Shown here in pieces: positions 35,646 to 64,000 of a stretch of DNA of 64,000 nt (positions within the stretch are counted from its first letter, which is position 1; each line of letters begins with the position of its first letter). Source of the DNA: Corythucha ciliata (taxonomy: Eukaryota; Arthropoda; Insecta; Hemiptera; Tingidae); NCBI GenBank assembly GCA_038030265.1, contig CM075940.1:11656001-11720000 (forward strand), in the 5' to 3' direction. The notes under the pieces were generated by a model. The model ran no database searches. It saw only the letters and a list, made by a program, of their open reading frames with translations, and had not been told where the DNA came from. The translations under genes and the position numbers were made by a program.

Positions 35646-38209
35646 ATGACCGGTTGTTGTGCTTTTGGTTGCTCGAGTAATTCAGAGAAGGGATTCCTAA
35701 TGAAGCGATTCCCTAGAGATCCAGCTAGAAGGAAATTATGGGCCATCAAGGTGAAGAGGGAAAATTGGACTCCGACCAATTCTTCGTGCCTGTGTGAGGT
35801 AAATTTTACATGAACCTTGATCATTTTGTTTTCTCGCGAGCTTATTACGTTTGATCGTATATTTTCCAGCTACACTTTACCCCGGATATGTTTGAACAAA
35901 ATCGCGTGGACGGAAAGCGTATGCTCAAACGTGACGCTGTTCCGACACTTTTCGCCCACGTCAGTACCAAAGAATCGAGGAAGCCTCCTAAGGAGAGGGA
36001 GAATCCTCCGACCGCTTCCAATCTTTTGGATGAAACAATCATCAGCCAGTCTTCTACTTCAGCCCAGGTGAGATTTTTCCACCTTAATTTTAGCATTCGT
36101 TAATAGGATTCTTCGACTATTTTTTTAACCATTTGTTCGATTACAGGCCTTGAGTCAGATTGACCCTGAACCTGCTAGCCGTCCCTCCTCAGCAACTATA
36201 CGTCGTCGAGTAACCTCGACCGGCGGCAGCATTCCTTCTCCTACCTTATTTCGCCGTATGAAGAGTAAGGAGCTGAAAGACAAGATATCCAAGTTCGATG
36301 TGGCCTACAACAGGGTCTGCAAAAGAAATAGGATTGATCGTAGTGAGTACCTTAAGTGCTTGAAAAAAGTATTTAATAGCAACCAAATTAATGCGCTAAT
36401 GAAGGATGCAGGAAATGCTAAAACGCGATGGTCCAATGAATCCATAAAAAAAGGGCTAAAGCTGAAATTTTCCTGTGGAACGAGCGGCTACTTGGAGCTT
36501 TTAAAGCAGAATTTTCCTTTGCCCTCTGTGAGAACTCTTAGACGAAGAATAGAAAATATTGATTTCAAGCCAGGCATTTTAGAAGATGTATTTGGCTTCC
36601 TAAAAATTAAAATCGACCATTTTAGCCATGAAAATGAAAGGGACTGCTGCCTGGTGCTGGATGAAATGGCCATCACTCAGGGCAGAGCTTACGACAATTC
36701 TTCGGGCGGTTACACCGGAGGCGTAACGCTCGGGACCAGTACTGATTTGGCGAGCCATGCTCTGGTGTTGATGGTAGCAGGAGTCACCAGTAAGGTGGAA
36801 GCAGACTGTTGCTTACCATTTTACTGGTGAGTCGGTCAGAGGCACATTAATCAGTGCATTGATTAGGGAAATAATTAGCAAATGCTACGACATTGGATTA
36901 AATTTAATCTGCGTCACATCGGACATGGGCTCGTCAAATCAGTCCTTCTGGAAGGACGTAGGCATAACGTCTGGAAGAGTTTCAAGGACTCAAAGTTTTT
37001 TCCCACATCCCAAGGACGCCACTAAAAAAAATTTTGTAGTTGCTGACCCCGTTCATCTTTTTAAAAATATAAGATCGGCTATTTTGAATAATAAAATTAT
37101 TACAATTCCAGAGCACACGATGTCAGAAAATAAGTTAACAAGCGCAGTCGTGAGCGCAGCTCATATTGAGGAACTGGCTAGGTATCAAACAGAATTAAAT
37201 TTTAAATTGGTCCCAAAACTGCACGAGGAAGACCTTACACCATCGCACTTTCAAACAATGAAAGTATCGTCCGCCACTAGCATAATTAGCCATTCGGTTA
37301 GCAGTGGCTTAAAATTTTTAGCTGAGGAGCTCAAGAGGCCAGAATACCTTACAACGGCATGGTTTCTGGACCAAGTGGAAAGGTGGTTTAAATTAATGAC
37401 CTCCCGCCACACAGTTTTTGCTATCAGCAAATTAGACCCCCAAAAATACGATGAAGCAATAAGTTTTTTGAAAATGTTCGAGAACCTCTTCAGGAATATT
37501 AAAATAGGGGAAAAGGCAGCCTGGAAACCGTGCCAACGAGGTGTTCTGGTCTCCACAGACTCAGTGTTGAAATTGCAGGAACATCTTATCGAAAATAAGC
37601 AATACAAATTTGTATTAACTAGCCGGTTCACACAAGACTGCGTGGAAAATTTATTTTCACTCGTGAGGGCCAAACAAGCGGCGCCGAATGCTCTAGTTTT
37701 TAAATCAAATTTGAAATTAATTTGCTTGTCCCAATACATGAAGGATGTAAGTAAAGGTAGTTACTCTGAGGATGATAGGGAAGACTTTGGCGATTTCTTG
37801 GAAATGGTTTCAAAAAGGGGTTCCATTACACAAAATTCCGAAAAAAATTGAATTCAAGGAACCAGCTAGCATAATTCCCTTAAGCTTAAATGTAGCCGAG
37901 TTAAATTCTTTGTATTCGATTTGTGGGTATTTAGTTAGTTGCTTAAAAAAAAATGTCCGGTGTTGCGATAACTGTATAGTGAGCCTAGGAGGGTACGAAC
38001 CATACGGTCTCCCGTATGAGAAGCTTACGAAACTAAAGTCTTTTAAAGACAAAACTTTGTTTTTTTGTAACGAATTAACTTTTAAGTTCTGTCTTAAAAT
38101 GGAAGAATTATTCACCAATTTTATAAAGGGCAACGAAAAAGCGGGTAACTTGAGGGAAACCCTTGTTGGGAAAATGCATGAGATTGAAGAAAGTCATATT
38201 GCTGTCTGA
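35646..38209 (+). pseudogene. P-element-like THAP-domain transposase (THAP9 type), two frameshifts
   Basis: Exons 35646-35798 and 35870-36067 join in phase to exon 3 starting at 36147. Exons 1-2 encode a THAP zinc finger: CCAFGC at residues 4-9, C50-x2-H53, and AVPTLF at 74-79. Then follow a P-transposase-like body: CLVLDEMAITQG, CVTSDMGSSNQSFWKDVG, ADPVHLFKNIRS, TQDCVENLFSLVR and a late ICGYLVSCLKK with CCDNC. These include the candidate acidic catalytic residues. The first frame stops at 36830. The body continues one base over from about 36791 (aagtggtggaag-like region), and again shifts by one base between about 37790 and 37850, ending at 38209. Both shifts fit single-base insertions. It is either a dead element, a decayed domesticated gene, or an assembly artefact. 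Terminal inverted repeats were not found. Confidence 0.85.
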
Positions 38210-38268
38210 AATAATATAAAACCACTATTAATCTCGAGGTATGTTGTTTTTAGGATGAAAATTTATTC

Positions 38269-38274
38269 AAATAA
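38269..38274 (+). terminator. Poly-A signal AATAAA after the THAP transposase
   Basis: aataaa 60 nt after the last stop, followed by an A-rich run. It is positioned to end the transposase transcript. Confidence 0.45.
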
Positions 38275-40053
38275 AAAAATTAAAATGTCTGGAAGGTCAC
38301 AGTTCTCTAGTAAGTCTATGTCTTTGTACAAAAAATACTTAAATTAATTATAGCTGGAAACTATATTTGTTGTTGAAGACAAAACGTTGTAACGAAAAAT
38401 AAAAATGTACTTCGTCAAGGTGAACTTTTTGAAGTGAGTTTTTTCCCCCAATTGTTCTCCACAGATTTATCGGGGTGGGGGGATTGTCACAAACATGTCA
38501 TGACGCGTTAATATGAATGTTGATCGAGTACATAGGTAATTAGTTTTTGTAGGAAAACTAAAGTTGAATCAATATAGGTAAGAATGGATCGTGCAAAGTG
38601 AGCGGCTGAGCGCAACCTGACACTTCAAAAATTCACTAAACCATTATAATGTGTTTATTTAAGAAAAATCGTTTTTCCTTGAATTCCTGGATTAGTTAGA
38701 CATCGTAAAAAAATAATTCTCGGGCCAAAGGACGCGTTTAAAAAAATATAAAAAATTTAAATGAGAGCAACTCGCGGTTTCTAATGTATTTCTCCCGTAG
38801 AGGTAAGAAAGTCTTGAAACAACATGGCGGCGCTTCCCGAATGACCGCACTGTCTTTATAGAGTCACTGTACTGTGTTCGGGTCAAATCCGACCCGAGCG
38901 GAGTGTTCATGAACCGGATTTTTTTAGGAAACGAGGTGTGATTCTTCCGTAAATGGTGCAATAATTTTACTAGTCAATCTTTAGGATTATAATTTGACAG
39001 TTATTATGTACATTAAAGTTAACCGTTCCTATATTTTGACTGAAATGTTCAAATATTGATGCTAGTGACGAAATCGATTTGTGATATGCGATGTTTTGGG
39101 TTGGTGATTCATTGAATTTGTTGTTGTTTTTTTTATTTGAAACCAATTCAAATTGCAATTGAAACCAAATACAAACCCATTTTGATATTTTATTATATTG
39201 TATTTTTCGTTGTTTTTATTGCTCGAACATTACGCTTGACTCAAATTCTTTCAGAAGCTGAAGACTGATGTTTAAATTAACAAAACTCCATAAAAAGGTT
39301 AAACATATATTAAAAAACGTAGTTTCAATTTTTCATTGCTATATGTCCTCAAAAACACGAAAAAAACGTAAAAAAGTAGAGATGGGTCGGATCCGACCCA
39401 GCCGGAGCGTCTGTTCTTACAAGACTACCGAAGCCTCGGAGGGTTAAGGTTGTTTCTGTGAGTTGATCTCAACCAAGTTGAAGGGACAAACGATGTACAA
39501 TGAGCTCCGAGAATGAGAGATACAATCTGAATCTGCAAGATGCCGTGAACACGACAAATATCGAAAAGACTAATGAAACTAGAAAAAAGGAGGAAAATGC
39601 TCATAGCTCGTAACCAAAGCAATTCGGTTATGCGTCTACATGACGTTTTTGTGCGTCCAGGCACGCACTATCACCAGTGCAAGTGTGTCACATTCCTCCT
39701 GAATCACCCTGTACACATACAAGCACATTGGGCCGATATTTTCCCAGTGCCCCGGGCCGGTCAAATCTGTGTATCCACCCCTGCCGAGTGCCAAACATAC
39801 TAAACGCCCGGCACCGCTTCCATCGCGACGGTGGTGGTGAACGTTTTTTCGCTCTATGCAACTAATGGCGTGATTTAAAAGGTTTTTTTTTTTTTTCCTA
39901 CCGCTATATTACAGCACCGCTTTTCCAGGACACCAAGGCTTAGTCTTGCTTTCCCAAGTAAGACGTTGGAAGAGCTCGAATTTTCAGGGTAAAAGTTCAA
40001 GTGGGTTTTACAGTTATTTCATGGGTGAAATATGAAAAATGTAGATTTAACGG
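38275..40053. other. Intergenic with a possible piggyBac-like end
   Basis: At 39434-39446 the sequence ends cctcggagggttaa. Read on the minus strand this is TTAA then CCCTCCGAGG, the form of a piggyBac-type terminus at its TTAA target. Just inside is ggtcggatccgacc (39385), related to gggtcaaatccgaccc at 38880. The opposite end was not found. The rest is A/T-rich with no gene recognised. Confidence 0.4.
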
Positions 40054-40193
40054 GCGTGCGGAATTATCTGGAGATTACAATGAGATCTTAAATCAAGGAT
40101 TGATGCAGAACTACTGCGATAATGTACGTAACGCCGAGTTGGTGAGATGTATCGGAGGGAGGTCGGGGAAACACATTTACAACTCACCTTTAA
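40054..40193 (-). mobile_element. Half copy (right arm) of the TTAA foldback MITE
   Basis: It matches the right arm of 8308-8709: gtgcggaatt, gattgatgcagaa, gtaacgccgag, gaggtcggggaaacaca and the end acaactcacctttaa. The left arm is missing. Confidence 0.6.
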
Positions 40194-40434
40194 GTGCTTA
40201 TACTGACAGTATAAATTCTTGAATTTACTTTTTATTGCGTTTCAAAATATACTATATAGGTATAGTATGTTTATTTGTGTTTGTACCTTAATAGTTCCAC
40301 CCTAATTTAACGAAATACTGGCAGGGAATAGAAAGAAAACATTTGCCGATTTTCACTTGACAAAATACAAATTGAAGTGCATCCAGACAAATGACAATGC
40401 CCTTGTGAATGAGGAGTGGTGCGTTTGTGTGGAC

Positions 40435-42857
40435 AGTGGCGTACCCAGATATCCTCCCAGAGGGGGCGATTCTGGCCAGGGGCGTTGGCACGGGGGGGGG
40501 ATAGATCCCCCCCCCCAGAGCCACAAGTACACGAACGAATAAGGAGCACTAGTACCATAAGGAAAAGCCCCATAAAATCTCCACGAGCGTTTCACGTTGG
40601 AGTTAGGTTTAGCAGATTTTCTGGACTTGAAGCAGCCCGAAAAGGTTCGAGTACGTCCAGCTTTTTCCTTGGACTTCAGACCCAACGCAGTAGTGTACCG
40701 AGATACGGGGGGGTTCGCCCCAGACCCTTTATCAGACAAAAATTGGTAATATTCGTGGCTATAGCTGCTAAAAAACGCTGATTCGTCGTCTCATATAGCA
40801 TATAGCATCATCCTCATATAGCAACTTCCAGACTGAAATTAAGAAAAAAATCGCTGATTCGCGGTACATGGAGGCCATTCTATGAATAAATTGTGGAAAT
40901 CAACGCGAAAGTGTTGCATTTGGGCAAACTCCGCGGTTAAAGTTGACAAATAAAAGACGCTTTCAGGTTAAAATTGGACAAAAATGGCAAATTCACAACT
41001 GAAATGGCGTTAAATCGCCCATTCGCGTATGAAAAAGGGAATAGGATGCTGAATGGCCGCAAAACGAGAAAAAAACGCTATTTCACAGCTGAAATTGGGA
41101 AAAATCGCTAATTTGCAATTTCAGATGTATAAAGTTATGGAAAAACGTTAATTCGCGGATACAAAATGAAGAAAATCGCAGTAAAAATTAAAAAAAAATC
41201 ACAAATTAGCGCAGCTAAAATTAAGAAAAACGTTAATTTTCAGTTCAAATTTGGGAAAAATGCTACTTCTCAGTTAAAAATGAAAAAAAATTACTAATTT
41301 GCAGCTTAATTTGAGTCAAACGCCAATTCTTGGCAAAAATTGACAACACTCGGTGGGTAACGCTGCTACAAAGCGAAAATTCGCAGCTAAAATTGAGAAA
41401 CGTCACTAATTCTCGAATTAAGTGTTGTGAGTTTTTAATTTAAAAATGATGATTTTTTGACAGAAATGAATGGATAGATGTACATTTTTTGGCTTGAAAA
41501 AAAAAAACACATTTATAATTTAAATTCGCACCTTCTAAAGGCATTTTTGTGGCTAAAATTCAGAAAAATGGCAAATTCATGCATGGCTATAGTACAATGT
41601 TAAAAAATACGCTATTATTCACGGCTAGAATTGAGAAGAAGCAATAATCAATACCTATAAAAGTTATATAGTTTTGCTAATGCAGTGGTAAAATGTGAAA
41701 AACCGCTAATATTTAGATAATAAAATAATCAGCCTGGTCAAAATTAAGATAAAGGTTCATTTTAAGCCTAAAAATTTAGAAAATTGCTAATTCGCGGGTA
41801 AAAATTGAAAAAATCGCCAATTTACAGCTTAAATGGCGCCAAACGCCAATTTGTGACTGAAATTGAGAAAATTCGCTAATTCACGTGGTTGAAACGCTAC
41901 TAAAATTAAGAAAAAGCGCTAATTCGTGGCTAAAATTGAGAAAATTTCTAATTTGCGCCAAAAACTGAATGTACGCCAATTCGCGGCTTCTGAAGGCAAC
42001 TTTTGAGGCTGAAATGAAGAAAAAGTGCCAATTTATGGCAATGGGTGAAAATTGCTCATGCATTAGGCATATGGTGAACCAAAAAATCCTAATTCTTGAA
42101 AAGCCCCCCCCCCCCTATTTTGCGGCTAATATTGAGGAAAACACTTAGGAAGAACGCTAATTTTTAGCTAACACTTAGAAAAGTGCTAATCCCCTGCTAA
42201 AAATATTGAAAAATTGCTAATTTGCAGCAAAAATTGAGGAAAACGCCAAAACTCGTGGAAAATTGAGGAACGTCGCTCACGGGATAAAAACGCTACTTTG
42301 CTGCTATAAAGGTGAGGAAATGCACAACTTCATAGCTATGTGAGAGGGTGGGGCAAAACCGCTAATCCACGGCTGAAATTGAGAAGAACTATTGAGAAAT
42401 GCGTTAATATGAGGGTAAAGTCCAAAAATCGCCCTTAACAGAAATTTTTAGGGTCATTTACTCTATGGGTATTTCAATTTGAGCCAGTATGAGTCCCGTA
42501 GAGAATGCTCAATTGACCAATGAACGCGTTTTCTTCCTCACAATAATTGAGTGGCCACTAACTGTCCCTTGAATTGGTTAAAAGTGAGCATTTTACATTT
42601 GTACTCGTGTCACTTTGTCGATCTGTACCCGGGAGGACTTCGTGGGACCAGCGGACTAGCCTCTACCTACATGAATTGGGGTGAATTAGGGGTTAATATT
42701 AATTTTTATCTCGGGCAAGGCTATGACGGGGCCAGCAAGATGTCCGGTAGATTCAAGAAGGTGGAGTGACTACTAAACTGTAAAATTACTCCGACGACTC
42801 ATGACGAGATTTCAATCTGATCCCACCCGAGGACAAATTCCTACCTACGCCACTGGC
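40435..42857 (+). mobile_element. Array-bearing hAT-like element, copy E
   Basis: The left end is cagtggcgtacccagatat; the right end reverse-complements to cagtggcgtaggtaggaat, so both start CAGTGGCGTA. About 300 nt of unique sequence at the left (shared with 11165-11394) precede a 1.6 kb array of gctaattcgcggctaaaatt units. About 300 nt of unique sequence at the right (shared with copy F) follow. Flanking 8-mers (tgtgtgga and gcccgaac) do not match, so either an end is rearranged or the duplication has decayed. No transposase frame. Confidence 0.75.
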
Positions 42858-62499
<19,642 letters not shown>

Positions 62500-63215
62500 A
62501 TTTAAATAATAAGACTTCAACATTGATTTAATAGCCATCTCATAACCAAACTGGTTCACTGAACCTTAACTTTTTTATTGAATTGCGTAAAATAACTACA
62601 TAATTTAAATTTTTTGTTAAGTTGTTTTATTTACATTATCAGGTTGTTAATTTCTTTAATTTTTTAAAGATCTTGTTATAGGTAAGAAAATCAACATTTT
62701 ATTATAATATTTAGTTGAATTCATTAATTTTACGGGTCCGCTTTCAGTTCATAGCCCAAATGTTTTCATTCCCTCTACCCGCTCATACAATTCAGACGAC
62801 TGTCATCCAAAATGCTAAACAAACTTCAAACTTTTAACTCTTTCTCTCTATTTTTAAATTCCCTGTATTTCGTAGAAATATTTTACTGGCTAATCAATCA
62901 GGAAAATGGATTATTTAAACAAATTGTGATATTATGTTTTAGAAATGAATACTATTGAAACGTTTTCATTTTTTTATTCCGTGTACAGGGGATGAACCAA
63001 GTCGCCTGCCTAGACTTGAGTGAAGACCGCGGCGTGGTTCACTGTTGCCAGATCTCTGGTTTTCGCAGAGTCTTCGGAGGATAAATGCAGTACTTTCGCC
63101 CAAATAATGCAGACTCAGGTGTCGCCAGGTCGCCACCCATAGATCCCCCCCCTCCCCCCAACATTTGCCAGATATATAAATATCTCCGGGCGAAAAAGCT
63201 TCGGATATCTGCCAA
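62500..63215 (+). other. ITPR 3' flank
   Basis: A/T-rich sequence after the ITPR stop, presumably its 3' UTR. No canonical aataaa was found close to the stop. From about 63000 the sequence becomes repeat-like with C and G runs. Confidence 0.45.
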
Positions 63216-64000
63216 CAGTGGCATAGGAAGGAATTTGTCCTGGGGGGGGGGGGATCAGATTGAAATCTCGTCGGGTTGGTGATGGGAGGGGGGGGGGTAA
63301 TTTCACATTTTAGTCATCATTCCACCCAGCCAGCACACTCTTGAATCTGGACGCCTTGCTGGCCTCATCATAGCCTCAATCTCTCAGTTAAGGGCGATTT
63401 TTGAACACTATCCGCAAATTAGCGCTTTTCTCAATTTTGGCTCAGTGTATCGTTCTTCTCAATTTCAGCCGCAGATTAACGGTTTTACCCCACCCCCACC
63501 CCCACCCATAGCCATGAATTTGCGCATTTTCTCAACATTAGCAGCAAAGTATCGTTTTTATCACGTGAGCGATGTTTCTTAATTTTCCACGAGTTTTGGC
63601 GTTTTCCTCAATTTTAGCAGCATATTACCGATTTTTAAAATTTTTTTACCTGGGGATTAACACTTTCTCAGTTTCAGCTGGAAATTAACGTTTTTCTTTA
63701 GTGTTTTCCGCAAAATAGGGGGACTTTTCACGAATTAGGATTTTTTTGGTTCACCAAACGCAATGCATGAGCGACTATTCACAGTTTACTCGCAAATTAG
63801 CGGTTTCTTCGCCTCTTGCCACAAATTGGCGCTTTTTTTTTCCATTTCAGCCTGAAAAGTTGCCTTCAGAATCCGCAAATTGGCGTATATTCAGTTTTTG
63901 GCGCAAATTAGAATTTTTCTCAATTTCAACCGCGAATTAGCGCTTTTCTTTAATTGTAGCGGCGGCGCGTCGTAGCGTTTCAAACCTGTGAATTAGCGAA
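63216..64000 (-). mobile_element. Array-bearing hAT-like element, copy F (runs off the window)
   Basis: It starts cagtggcataggaaggaatttgt and matches the right end of copy E in reverse complement for about 200 nt (gatcagattgaaatctcgtc, cttgctggcc). It then enters the array (gaattagcgcttttctcaat). Bases 63710-63960 also match 41880-42110 of copy E in order. The second end is outside the window. Confidence 0.75.

Noticed and set aside
36782..36800. An intron explaining the first THAP transposase frameshift (cagtaagg looks like a donor)
   Set aside because: Coding similarity resumes within a few bases in the next frame, leaving no room for an intron.
37251..37739. Long minus-strand open frame of 162 residues
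   Set aside because: It lies fully inside the transposase on the opposite strand and has no motif of its own; it is a shadow.
40435..42857. Claiming an intact target duplication for copy E
   Set aside because: The 8-mers outside the two CAGTGGCGTA ends do not match.

Overview
This is a stretch of nuclear DNA from an animal, most likely an arthropod. All genes are split by GT-AG introns, many only 55-100 nt long. The inositol trisphosphate receptor (ITPR) and CARM1 proteins read from the exons are most like insect versions as I remember those families. I cannot name the species. About half of the window is repeats and transposon remains, including an unusual number of long poly-G/poly-C runs.

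Layout. 1-3420: degenerate short-unit arrays. 4478-5571 (-): a TMEM53-like alpha/beta-hydrolase-fold gene in four exons. 6340-8709: a 5'-truncated non-LTR retrotransposon, an array element and a TTAA-flanked foldback element. 8959-11082: a MADF-domain reading frame split by a complete 1.9 kb hAT-type element with an exact 8-bp target duplication. 13190-20677 (+): UBE2H, an E2 ubiquitin-conjugating enzyme. Its 6 kb third intron holds palindromes, a 1.2 kb inverted repeat, a tRNA-like sequence and a Ty3/Gypsy relic with a hAT element nested in it. 22.5-27.0 kb: repeat-rich DNA with a decayed reverse transcriptase and foldback elements. 28519-35008 (-): CARM1 arginine methyltransferase, with a possible extra in-frame 219-nt exon. 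35646-38209 (+): a P-element-like THAP-domain transposase broken by two frameshifts. 40435-42857: another array-bearing element. 43754-62499 (+): a complete ITPR gene of 42 exons coding 2,708 residues, with a CsRn1-like Gypsy fragment in intron 8. 63216-64000: the start of a further array element.

The four conserved genes are independent housekeeping or signalling genes: ubiquitin transfer, arginine methylation, ER calcium release and a putative membrane hydrolase-fold protein. Nothing suggests they are co-regulated. The most unusual content is the non-coding array-bearing DNA elements. They carry kilobases of degenerate ~30-nt units (core roughly gctaattcgcggctaaaatt) between hAT-like ends. 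Copies keep the same order of sequence over hundreds of bases, while their outer ends differ between copies.
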